NCBI GenBank assembly: GCA_019247775.1
Contig: JAFBAN010000139.1
Location: 1-56,058 of the forward strand
Length of the DNA: 56,058 nucleotides
Source of the DNA: Chitinophagaceae bacterium
Lineage (GTDB): Bacteria; Bacteroidota; Bacteroidia; Chitinophagales; Chitinophagaceae
Reading direction: 5' to 3'
The notes beneath the pieces are model-generated. The model ran no database searches, had not been told where the DNA came from, and saw nothing but the letters and a program-made list of their open reading frames with translations. Each line of letters starts with the position of its first letter. Positions within the stretch are counted from its first letter, which is position 1. Made by a program: the position numbers and the translations under genes. Positions 26,808 to 34,929 of this stretch are shown one piece after another.

Positions 26808-27383
26808 TTAAGCGATGCGGCATATGCCGTCGGTGAGTTCATATTTTTCTCCTGTATGAGAGCAGGTATCGGAACCGTTACCGGTCACGGGCAGGTTGAG
26901 CCTTTCTCCAAACCTGCTGATCCATCCGATCTGTTTTCCCGGAACGCCAACCATCAGGGCAAAAGCCGGCACATCCCTGTTTATGACCGAGCCCGCGCCA
27001 ACAAAAGAGTATTCTCCAATTTCAGTTCCGCATACGATGGTACAGTTCGCGCCGAGTGATGCGCCTTTTTTTATCAGGGTCACACGATATTCGTCTTTGC
27101 GGTTGATGAAAGACCGGGGATTATAGACATTGGTAAATACAACGCTGGGGCCGCAAAAAACATCATCCTCGATGTATACGCGATCGTAAACGGATACGTT
27201 GTTCTGTATTTTGACATTGTTCCCTATCACTACATCCGATGCGACGAAAACATTCTGACCAAGAGAACAATTATCGCCGATGCGTGCCCCGCCGCAGATA
27301 TGCACCCAATGCCATATCCTGGTACCGGCGCCGATAACAGCACCTTCATCTATGATCGCAGTCTCGTGTTTTGTAAATTTCAA
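26808..27383 (-). CDS. wlbB: WlbB/WbpD-like N-acetyltransferase, left-handed beta-helix, TTG start
   Basis: 191 aa. Hexapeptide repeats run from about residue 12 to 150 ([48 protein letters not shown]), as in WlbB and WbpD, which acetylate the 3-amino group of UDP-2-acetamido-3-amino-2,3-dideoxy-glucuronate using acetyl-CoA. The C-terminal tail has a Cys-x-TGEKYEL piece, also family-like. The start is a TTG at 27383: the frame upstream is AAC and then the TGA that ends the previous gene, and no ATG lies nearby. It is therefore in the same frame as the WlbA-like gene, two codons apart. Confidence 0.88.
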   Translation of the reverse strand: MKFTKHETAIIDEGAVIGAGTRIWHWVHICGGARIGDNCSLGQNVFVASDVVIGNNVKIQNNVSVYDRVYIEDDVFCGPSVVFTNVYNPRSFINRKDEYRVTLIKKGASLGANCTIVCGTEIGEYSFVGAGSVINRDVPAFALMVGVPGKQIGWISRFGERLNLPVTGNGSDTCSHTGEKYELTDGICRIA

Positions 27384-27386
27384 GTT

Positions 27387-28337
27387 TCAGGATTTTAGCT
27401 TCATAAGATAGGGGTGATAATCGCCAGTCAGGGCCGCCGGGGTGAGGTTTCTGATCTCCGCAACCGTTGCGATTGCCGGGCGTGCATCTTCAAGACCAAA
27501 TCCATTACCCTGCATGATCTCGGCGTAAACACGGGTATGCAGATCGGTGAAACCTTCACTGAATTCTATCTCCTCCTTATCGATCGTCATAGATCTGAAC
27601 ACACGCTTCCCGGCTTTTTTCTGCTCTTCCGGAAGGTCGTTGCAGTCAACAGAAAGGAACCATTTAACCCGTGCATGCGAATATTCGAGATAGCCGGAAA
27701 CTTTTTCGCTCGAAGAGTGGTATAATCTGTTGATTTTAACCTCGCCAAACAGGTACGACAGCAGATCAAAAAAATGAACGCCGATATTGGTAGCGATACC
27801 GCCCGATTTATTGCTGTCGCCTTTCCATGACTGCATGTACCATTTGCCGCGCGAGGTAACATAGGTAAGTTCGACGTCGAACATCTTGTTGCCGGAGTTG
27901 AGTATTTTTTCGCGCAAAGCTTTTATAACCGGGTGGATCCGCAACTGCAGGATCGAATAAACCTTTTTGCCGGTCTCCTTTTCCATTTGCAGCAGGCCAT
28001 CGATGTTCCATGGGTTCAGTACGATCGGCTTCTCGCAAATCACGTCGCAGCCAGACCGCAAACCGAACCGGATATGCGAATCATGAAGGTAATTCGGCGA
28101 GCACACGGAAATATAGTCGATCGCTTTTTTACCGGGGTCGCGACGCAGCTTGTCTACATATCGGTCAAAACGCTCGAATTCGATAAAGAAATGAGACTCG
28201 GGGAAAAAGCTGTCCAGTATTCCCACGCTGTCGAATTTATCATACGCCGCGATCAGGTTATTTTTAGTATCCCTTATCGCAGCCATATGGCGGGGAGCTA
28301 TATAACCCGCAGCCCCGATCAAAGCAAAATTATACAT
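27387..28337 (-). CDS. wlbA: WlbA/WbpB-like UDP-N-acetylglucosaminuronate 3-dehydrogenase
   Basis: 316 aa from the ATG at 28337 (a TTG one codon upstream is less likely). It starts with NFALIGAAGYIAPRHM, and shows SVCSPNYLHDSH and ICEKPIVLNPWN with the catalytic Lys of the Gfo/Idh/MocA family. The LQLRIHPVIKAL and TYVTSRGKWY regions fit WlbA. WlbA oxidises C3 of UDP-GlcNAcA before amination. Gene order WlbA-WlbB is as in known diacetamido-uronate loci, although the aminotransferase normally beside them is missing. It ends in a single TGA directly before the next gene. Confidence 0.87.
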   Translation of the reverse strand: MYNFALIGAAGYIAPRHMAAIRDTKNNLIAAYDKFDSVGILDSFFPESHFFIEFERFDRYVDKLRRDPGKKAIDYISVCSPNYLHDSHIRFGLRSGCDVICEKPIVLNPWNIDGLLQMEKETGKKVYSILQLRIHPVIKALREKILNSGNKMFDVELTYVTSRGKWYMQSWKGDSNKSGGIATNIGVHFFDLLSYLFGEVKINRLYHSSSEKVSGYLEYSHARVKWFLSVDCNDLPEEQKKAGKRVFRSMTIDKEEIEFSEGFTDLHTRVYAEIMQGNGFGLEDARPAIATVAEIRNLTPAALTGDYHPYLMKLKS

Positions 28338-28377
28338 CAAACAAAATTTAGTCTTTTAAAAACCGAACAGTAATGGA

Positions 28378-30315
28378 TCAGGCAACAGCATTTTTCAGGT
28401 CAGCTATTCCGGACTCTTCGGAAAAATTACTGCGCCACCAAAGGGCCGCATTGAAAATGGGCCATATTTTAGAACTATGCCTGCTCTCCAGTACCTTTTC
28501 CACTTCTGAATATTTGATCAGATCCGAATGATCGCAAAAATACCTGATCTCATCGCGCACATAGTTACCAAGTCCTGTCAGCAGCCATTCTTCTACCGGC
28601 ACCGCAAAGCCCTGCTTCTTTCTGTCGATAATACTATCCGGTATAACGCCGCGCACCGCTTTTTTCAGGAGGCTTTTTAATTTCCCGTCGCTGATCTTCA
28701 TTTTATACGGTATACTCATCGCCAGCTCCACGAATTTGTGATCGAGGAACGGAACACGCGCTTCGAGTGAAGTGCCCATCGACATTTTATCCACCCGCAT
28801 CAGCAGCAATTCGGGGATTCGGAAGTTCAGGTCTACATACGACATCCAGTCGAGGTCGTTTGGATTACTATGCTTTGCCATAAACCGCTCCCGGATATGC
28901 TTGAGGCTGTCCCAGGATGTGAGTCCCTTGAATTTATTCCGAAGCCTGTCTGAAAGCAGCTTCTGCTTTTCCTCCTGTGTGAATACTTCGGCTCCGCTCC
29001 AGAAAACCGGCTGGTCCAGGCTGCCGCGCCGTAAATATTCATAGTGAAACGAGTTTTCTTTGCCGGCCCATCGCAGCATCTGCATAGCCGCACGTTTAAA
29101 GAAATTAGGGACCGGAAGGTTATCTGCGAGCTGCGCATGGTAACGTTTCATCCAGGTATCATATCCAATGAACAGTTCGTCAGCCCCTTCGCCTACCTGG
29201 CAAACGATCACATTATTGTCGCGCGCCAGTTTGGACACATAGTATACAGGAAAACATACAGGGTCTGCTATAGGCTCATCCTGCAAATGCGTCATCAGGG
29301 GCATAAAATCGATAAGATCTTTCTCCTTCAGCAATATCTCATGATGTTTTGCATGCACCTGTTCCGCAACCGTCCTGGCGTATCCAAGTTCGTTCTGATA
29401 GCTGCCATAGTCCTGCGTATAGCCGACCGTAAACGTATTCACGTTGCTGGAATCTCCTTCCGAAAAAAGAGCGGCATTGGTACTGGAATCGATCCCGCCC
29501 GACAGGAATACGCCCACCGGCACATCGCTGACTTTGCGAAGTTTTACGGAAGTCCTAAGCTCGGATAATATCCTTGTTTTAATTTCCTCTTCAGAAACCC
29601 CGTTCAGTATCTTATGATTATCCAGGCAGTCCCAGTAACGATGCTCTTCGATCTTACCATCCCGAGACACCTTCATCCAGGTAGCCGCAGGCAGTTTATA
29701 GATCCCCTCGAACAGCGTTGCAGGAGCCGGTACGGTGAGAAAAGAGAGATAATGGAAAAAAGCCTCTTCGTTCACGGCACGGTGCTGTTCAGTATCTTTC
29801 AGTATCGCTTTTATCTCAGAGGCAAATACAAGTCGCCCGTGGTGATTGCTGTAGTACAAGGGTTTTATCCCGATCCGGTCGCGAACCAGCCATAGTTCCT
29901 GTTGTACTGCATCCCATAATGCAAAGGCGAACATGCCCCTGAATTTTTTAATGCAATCGATGCCCCATTCGGAAAACGAATGGATAATGACTTCGGTATC
30001 GGAGTGGTCCGTTTTCCATTGATACCTGCCGGTTTTTTCCAGTTCTTTCCTGATATCGGCGTGATTGTAAATCTCCCCGTTAAAGACCAGCCAGATCGTT
30101 CCCTGCGCATTGGTCATCGGCTGGTTGGCGTTGGCCGAAAGATCTATGATGGATAAACGCCTGTGCCCTAGCCCAACGCTCCCGTCCGGTGAGGTCCACA
30201 CACCCTGCCCATCGGGGCCGCGATGTGATATACAATCATTCATGGCAGAGATATACTCTTCCGTGATTCTGAAATCACCGTTCCGAAAACTAATTGCGCC
30301 CGCTATGCCGCACAT
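28378..30315 (-). CDS. asnB: Asparagine synthase-type glutamine amidotransferase, copy 2
   Basis: 645 aa. Starts MCGIAGAI, with Cys2 as the glutaminase nucleophile; the N-terminal domain has RLSIIDLS and FNGEIYNH, and the synthetase domain has the loop LSGGIDSST (near residue 270), VGEGADELFIGYD and MLMRVDKMSMG-like substrate residues. Compared with copy 1 at 5086 it is 12 residues longer and clearly diverged. Position next to WlbA/WlbB homologues suggests amidation of a uronic acid carboxylate, in addition to the amidine made by the HisHF-dependent enzyme. A plain asparagine-making role cannot be excluded from sequence. ATG at 30315. Confidence 0.85.
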   Translation of the reverse strand: MCGIAGAISFRNGDFRITEEYISAMNDCISHRGPDGQGVWTSPDGSVGLGHRRLSIIDLSANANQPMTNAQGTIWLVFNGEIYNHADIRKELEKTGRYQWKTDHSDTEVIIHSFSEWGIDCIKKFRGMFAFALWDAVQQELWLVRDRIGIKPLYYSNHHGRLVFASEIKAILKDTEQHRAVNEEAFFHYLSFLTVPAPATLFEGIYKLPAATWMKVSRDGKIEEHRYWDCLDNHKILNGVSEEEIKTRILSELRTSVKLRKVSDVPVGVFLSGGIDSSTNAALFSEGDSSNVNTFTVGYTQDYGSYQNELGYARTVAEQVHAKHHEILLKEKDLIDFMPLMTHLQDEPIADPVCFPVYYVSKLARDNNVIVCQVGEGADELFIGYDTWMKRYHAQLADNLPVPNFFKRAAMQMLRWAGKENSFHYEYLRRGSLDQPVFWSGAEVFTQEEKQKLLSDRLRNKFKGLTSWDSLKHIRERFMAKHSNPNDLDWMSYVDLNFRIPELLLMRVDKMSMGTSLEARVPFLDHKFVELAMSIPYKMKISDGKLKSLLKKAVRGVIPDSIIDRKKQGFAVPVEEWLLTGLGNYVRDEIRYFCDHSDLIKYSEVEKVLESRHSSKIWPIFNAALWWRSNFSEESGIADLKNAVA

Positions 30316-30333
30316 TTTGAAATATTTATATGG

Positions 30334-31596
30334 TTATGAGTTAGGCCCTGAGGGTCGGTTAATTCGCGTAACGACTTCAACCGCTTCGACCACTTTTTCG
30401 ACAGATATATTGGCAAGACATGGCTTGCTTGTACAATGATTGTAGAGATCCTCAGTTAACGCATAGCAGGGTCTGCAATCGCTGCGCCTGATAATACGGT
30501 GTTTGCTGTTGCTGCCGAAACTCCAGGTAATGCCTGGGTCTGTCATTCCGAAGATCGCCACAGTAGGCGTTCCTACCGCCGCGCTTAAATGCATGAGTCC
30601 GCTATCATTAACTATGCTTACATCGCAGGCACTTACCAAAGCCGCTGCTTCATTCGTATTGGTTTTGCCAATGAAATCGAGGACTTTCAGCGCTGGCGCC
30701 TGTTCTTTGATCACATCGAGGATCTGTTCCTGTCCTGGCGGGCCGATGATCACAGGTATCATTCCCGATCTTTCCAGGCGTACGCAACAGTCCACCAACA
30801 TAGGAAGCGGCCATTGTTTAAATGACTGGGCTTTCCAGACGCCCGCCTGAACGGCCACTGTTCTCTGGCCCGGCTCCAGCCCTGCAGACTGCAATGCATG
30901 CCTGGCGTTTCGTTTATCCTCTTCATTCACGCGGATTTCCGGCTCGCCTGTGGTGTCGCCTCCAAAAGTCCGCACAATATCTTCATAGCTGTTGAGCCAG
31001 TTGCGATGCGGTATGCAGTCAACTTTTATGTTGAACATTTTATCCCACAGCAACCGGTTGCCGGATACACCGTAGCCTGTTGAACCTATTCTTACCGGAA
31101 TTCGCAACGAGGCCAGCAAATGACTCAGGTTAAAGTCGTGATTACCGATATATACAGAGGCCCGCAACTTGCGAAGTTTCCTTTTCGCGTCCTTTAACGT
31201 GGTATCTGAAAAGCTCTGCTTGATGGTCAGGTTCGGAATATGATAAAAGCTGTCGCCTAACCCGGCAAATCTGACGATCTCCAGCCCTTGCTGTGTATTG
31301 CTTACAATAGCAAGATGCGCAGCAGGCCATCGTTTGCGGGCAGCTTTAATCAGCGGAAGCGAAATGATTGCGCCTCCCAGATTTCCACCGGTTGCAACGA
31401 TAACAGCGGCCGGCGAATCGGGGATGGCCGCAGTTGTTGCGGCTCCCAGCAAACTTGCGGCAATATAGGAATCCCTGAAAAATTGCTTCGCCTTCTCAGC
31501 CAGACCCGGCCGGCTCTCATCCAGCTTCCAGGCGATCGCGGGGCACTCAGACCGGACAGTACCCGGCCCCGTATCAAAAATGGTAATGCGCTCCAT
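30334..31596 (-). CDS. Glycosyltransferase family 9 (heptosyltransferase-like)
   Basis: 420 aa. The family hallmarks are there: ATGGNLGGAIISLPLI near residue 68, AVQAGVWKAQSFKQWP with the nucleotide-binding basic residues, and NDSGLMHLSAAVGTPTVAIFG in the C-terminal domain. GT9 proteins are GT-B inverting transferases (WaaC and WaaF add heptose in LPS). About 60 residues precede the first core strand, longer than usual. A cysteine-rich tail (CRPCYALTEDLYNHC) also occurs in other GT9 members. Its donor here is unknown; no heptose-making gene lies in the window. ATG at 31596. Confidence 0.88.
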   Translation of the reverse strand: MERITIFDTGPGTVRSECPAIAWKLDESRPGLAEKAKQFFRDSYIAASLLGAATTAAIPDSPAAVIVATGGNLGGAIISLPLIKAARKRWPAAHLAIVSNTQQGLEIVRFAGLGDSFYHIPNLTIKQSFSDTTLKDAKRKLRKLRASVYIGNHDFNLSHLLASLRIPVRIGSTGYGVSGNRLLWDKMFNIKVDCIPHRNWLNSYEDIVRTFGGDTTGEPEIRVNEEDKRNARHALQSAGLEPGQRTVAVQAGVWKAQSFKQWPLPMLVDCCVRLERSGMIPVIIGPPGQEQILDVIKEQAPALKVLDFIGKTNTNEAAALVSACDVSIVNDSGLMHLSAAVGTPTVAIFGMTDPGITWSFGSNSKHRIIRRSDCRPCYALTEDLYNHCTSKPCLANISVEKVVEAVEVVTRINRPSGPNS

Positions 31597-31605
31597 CGGG
31601 ATGAA

Positions 31606-32418
31606 TTAGTTCTCTGATTTGCGAATGATGGCTGTTCCCGACTTATCCGGAAGGAGTATAAGGAATAGATTATGTTCTTTGGTAAACTCGTCGATCGCCT
31701 GGGTACTGCCCCCCCATAACCCGCTGGCATAGTCGTGCAGGAACATGAAACCGCCACGGTTCAGCCTGGGGTAAAAGAAGTTCAGGGCCTGCTTCATGGG
31801 TTCATAGAGATCGCAATCGATATTCACAAAGGCATACCTGGCATCCTTTGTCTGCTGGGTGATCGATTCCGGAAAATATCCGGGAACATATACCACATTA
31901 GGTTTATCGCCGACCGTTTGCTTTACATAGTCTATGCTCGTATCGGTAAACGACTTCCCGAATTTGGCATCGATGCCCTGCAGATCGCGCTCGTCAAAAC
32001 CTTCGAACGTATCGAACAGAAAACATTTCCGCTGCTCCTGACTGGAAAAATGAGCGAGCACCGCGGCAGAATTGCCGCGCCATACCCCGAGTTCCGCAAA
32101 ATCACCCGGAACTTTATCGGCGAACAGCTTCTTAATATTTAGTATGAGCGAATAAAACCTGGCAAGGTCGCCATTGTTATTAAGCCGGTTTCCGCGGATC
32201 CAGGCCTTATACAATTCCTGCATTTCCGGATGCAGATGGCTGATATCATTGGAATCGGGTTGATAGACCAACCAGAACGACCGCTTTGAATAGTTAAACC
32301 CGGAAAAGACCGACCAGAAATAATGTTTGAGAATGGTGCTGCGCTGGTTAGGGGCATTAGGCCTGATAAGCCGGTAGAGCAGTTTTGCATTCTGCAGTGT
32401 GTTTTTCAGAAATCCCAT
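31606..32418 (-). CDS. TylF/NovP-like O-methyltransferase
   Basis: 270 aa from the ATG at 32418; a TTG gives 12 more residues. It has FAELGVWRGNSA for AdoMet binding, FDTFEGFDERD, FVNIDCDLYEP with the metal-binding Asp pair, and MFLHDYAS, all marks of the macrocin O-methyltransferase (TylF, MycF, NovP) family, which methylates sugar hydroxyls in a metal-dependent way. It stands between a GT9 gene and an orphan transferase, so it probably methylates a sugar residue of the glycan. Substrate not known. A more distant relative lies at 33929. Confidence 0.85.
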   Translation of the reverse strand: MGFLKNTLQNAKLLYRLIRPNAPNQRSTILKHYFWSVFSGFNYSKRSFWLVYQPDSNDISHLHPEMQELYKAWIRGNRLNNNGDLARFYSLILNIKKLFADKVPGDFAELGVWRGNSAAVLAHFSSQEQRKCFLFDTFEGFDERDLQGIDAKFGKSFTDTSIDYVKQTVGDKPNVVYVPGYFPESITQQTKDARYAFVNIDCDLYEPMKQALNFFYPRLNRGGFMFLHDYASGLWGGSTQAIDEFTKEHNLFLILLPDKSGTAIIRKSEN

Positions 32419-32472
32419 TTTTGTCTTGTTGTAGTACGGATGCCGGGTAGACAATTTTTATGTCTGTCCGGA

Positions 32473-33879
32473 TCACGCGCTTATAGGCTTAGAAATAATT
32501 TCCCGGAGTGTTTCCTGAAAATCTGTCTCGGGGTAATCCCACTGTAAAGATGTTTTACGGCATTGATCCTGGGCCCGCGCACGATCGTTAAGCAGCAGTT
32601 GCACTCCGGTGATCAGGTCCTCATAACTATGGGCTACCGGAATATCGGGTACGCCCCTGATGCCGCCTTCCTTTTCATACAAAAGGTCCGTGTGTCGTTT
32701 AACAAGGGTGCCCGTTTCGTCTACATGGTTGGCGATGGTAGGCACCCCGAGGTATGCGGCATCCAGGCTTAGTGTACTGGCCAGGCACATCACCAGCAGG
32801 TCTGCATCCATGATCTGCAGGATGTATTCTTTCAGTTCTTCCTTCTCCGACAGGCTCGCATATGCCGAGAGTCCATAACATGCCCCCTGAGCATATTCGA
32901 TCACCAGGTTGGGAATACTTGAGTACCTTTCGTTTATTGCCTTGCGCAGTTCTGGTGTATGTCCGAAAGGCCGGTAAACGATCACCGCGTTGCTGATTGT
33001 ATTTTGGTTTATCGCTTCCAGCAACGTGTCGAGCCCCTTGTATTCGGAAGCCGTGGGGAAATACTCGCTGGTAGAGCCGGAGTAGATGATCCTGCGCTTC
33101 CTGTTACCGGCGCCAGACGCCAACAAGGGCAGCTCATTTTTGATAATGTCTATATTGCGAAACCATGCTGAGCCCAATTCGATCAGCCTGTCGGCAGCAG
33201 GGCTGTGGAACCGCTCTGCAAAGTCCTTTTCCAAGGGCCCCTGCACACAAATGGCTTTGAAATCAGACATCAGGTATCCATTGGTATAAAGTTGATCGGT
33301 TGTATACGGTATTAAAATGGTCTCCCAGTTATGGCGCCGGGCCGCATGGGCTAACAGCCGGTCCTGGAATCCCCAGGAGGCAGATTGGACCAATATGACC
33401 TCATTATACTGCCGGGCGAGCGCTGTAAGTTCGGGAAAGGAAAAAAACGCGGTTCCCAGACACCTGTCAAGCAAATGCCAGAATCCGGGCCACATGCCGA
33501 CAAAGCTAAAAACGGCGCTGCTCAGCCTCACCAAAAAGGGCCTATTTACATCTGCACCTTCATCGCCGAGCTGCCGATTCCTGTTTTTCAGGAAGTAGGC
33601 TAACCCTTTGTTTTTATTTTTCCGCCAATAGCCCTGAAGACGTGCCATCTCGGACATCCAGTACAGCTTATTGCGGAACCTGGATATGCCTTCCTGCGGG
33701 GCAGTCAAAAAAGAGATTCCATTTCTCTTATGAGCATTGATGAAATCAGCATTCTGTGCAAATGGCGTGATGGCAACAACGTCTCCCGCCTCTTCCAAAA
33801 CATCTAAAACCGGATTAGTCAGTAACACACGATTGAGCCTTTGAAACGGTACCGACAAAACAACAAGCTTCCCTTTCAT
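32473..33879 (-). CDS. Orphan GT-B-like protein, candidate glycosyltransferase (1)
   Basis: 468 aa, soluble. The N terminus (LVVLSVPFQRLNRVLLTNPVLDVLEE) and the C-terminal domain from about residue 265 (RRIIYSGSTSEYFPT, AVIVYRPFGHTP, ADLLVMCLASTLSLDAAYLGVPTIA) have the alternating pattern of a GT-B fold, and the SLDAAYLGVPTI helix resembles the donor site of CDP-glycerol transferase-like and sialyltransferase-like enzymes. I do not recognise an exact family. It lies between two methyltransferases inside the acyl/nonulosonate block, so transfer of the modified sugar is a fair guess only. Confidence 0.55.
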   Translation of the reverse strand: MKGKLVVLSVPFQRLNRVLLTNPVLDVLEEAGDVVAITPFAQNADFINAHKRNGISFLTAPQEGISRFRNKLYWMSEMARLQGYWRKNKNKGLAYFLKNRNRQLGDEGADVNRPFLVRLSSAVFSFVGMWPGFWHLLDRCLGTAFFSFPELTALARQYNEVILVQSASWGFQDRLLAHAARRHNWETILIPYTTDQLYTNGYLMSDFKAICVQGPLEKDFAERFHSPAADRLIELGSAWFRNIDIIKNELPLLASGAGNRKRRIIYSGSTSEYFPTASEYKGLDTLLEAINQNTISNAVIVYRPFGHTPELRKAINERYSSIPNLVIEYAQGACYGLSAYASLSEKEELKEYILQIMDADLLVMCLASTLSLDAAYLGVPTIANHVDETGTLVKRHTDLLYEKEGGIRGVPDIPVAHSYEDLITGVQLLLNDRARAQDQCRKTSLQWDYPETDFQETLREIISKPISA

Positions 33880-33928
33880 ACAGAACCCCTGTTCACGACA
33901 AAATATTTGTTAGTAAAAATTGCTGCCA

Positions 33929-34699
33929 TTATTCAATAACAGCGAAAGAAATCTTGGTATCGAATGAAAAACGCTCGATGCGCAGTTTCCTAATGTCTAT
34001 TGAATCCATCAAGGCGATCGTTTCGCCTGGCAGGCCCCTGTCGTTCAACTCATCAAAGACGATCACGGATCCTTTCGGCATGCGTGGAAGAAAAGCATCC
34101 AGGGCCGCTTTTGTCGGCTCATAAAGATTCACATCCAGGTAAAGCAGACTTACAATCGTTTCGGGAAATTGTTTAATGAATGAGGGCGCTGTTTCCTTAA
34201 CGTCGCCTTTAACAAGGATAACTTTCTCGATAGAACTTAAAAACCTATTCTGGTCAAATACTTCGATCGCCTTCTTAATATCATCATACGAATCCAGAGA
34301 CATTTTACCATCCTCGTACATTTTCAATGCTTCTCCGGTTTTATCCTTCTCGCCGGCAACAGGGAAATCTCCGAAAACATCAAAGCCAATAACCTTTCGC
34401 TGGTAATTCAGGTGCTCGAAAATGGCACTGAACTGAGCCCATGTCATTAAGCTGGCGCCGTCCAGTACACCGATCTCGATGATAGATCCCTGGATATTCA
34501 GGATCTTCTTAAATATCTCATACCGAACGATAAAACGCGTCAGAGACTGGCGTGGGACGTACTTTGGAAAATTTTGAAGCTTCCATGCACTGGTGCCCAT
34601 GCTATTGTTAAAATAGTTTTCAAGGGCATCTCTGTAACCTTCAGGGAGATACGACGCATAGTCGTAAACCTGCTGTAAATCGTGCAAATTGGAACTCAT
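33929..34699 (-). CDS. TylF-related SAM-dependent methyltransferase next to the ACP
   Basis: 256 aa. GSIIEIGVLDGASLMTW is motif I, GFDVFGDFP the acidic strand, and LLYLDVNLYEP and VIVFDELND match the metal-binding region of TylF-type enzymes, although the sequence is well apart from the neighbour at 31606. It starts 2 bases after the acyl carrier protein gene, which is overlapped in turn by the FkbH-like gene, so the three are likely co-translated. One possible substrate is the hydroxyl of an ACP-bound glyceryl group, by analogy with di-O-methylglyceric acid on Campylobacter nonulosonates. This is an inference from order; a sugar hydroxyl remains possible. Confidence 0.75.
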   Translation of the reverse strand: MSSNLHDLQQVYDYASYLPEGYRDALENYFNNSMGTSAWKLQNFPKYVPRQSLTRFIVRYEIFKKILNIQGSIIEIGVLDGASLMTWAQFSAIFEHLNYQRKVIGFDVFGDFPVAGEKDKTGEALKMYEDGKMSLDSYDDIKKAIEVFDQNRFLSSIEKVILVKGDVKETAPSFIKQFPETIVSLLYLDVNLYEPTKAALDAFLPRMPKGSVIVFDELNDRGLPGETIALMDSIDIRKLRIERFSFDTKISFAVIE

Positions 34700-34701
34700 A
34701 T

Positions 34702-34929
34702 TCAGGATTTTTTCTGTTGAAGTATTAAGACGATCAGTTTAAAATTGAGCATTTCCGTAATTTCCTCGTCGGTAAATCTTACGTCGAACTCCTCTTCAAG
34801 CGAGGAAACAAGATTCATGTGATTCAGAGAATCCCATTTCTCAATAGTATCCGGCGAACTGGTGTCTGATATCTGATCAGCCGGTATGTCGAAAACTGCA
34901 GACATTATCTGCTTAACTTGTTCATGCAT
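34702..34929 (-). CDS. Acyl carrier protein
   Basis: 75 aa, acidic, of typical carrier-protein size. The phosphopantetheine site is WDSLNHM with Ser34, followed by LEEEFDVRFTDEEI, the recognition helix. The gene overlaps the FkbH-like gene by 8 bases and precedes a methyltransferase by 2, so this is a dedicated carrier rather than the fatty acid one. It most likely holds the small acyl group loaded by FkbH, or a 3-hydroxyacyl group from the MaoC-SDR fusion, for transfer to the amino sugar. Confidence 0.93.
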   Translation of the reverse strand: MHEQVKQIMSAVFDIPADQISDTSSPDTIEKWDSLNHMNLVSSLEEEFDVRFTDEEITEMLNFKLIVLILQQKKS

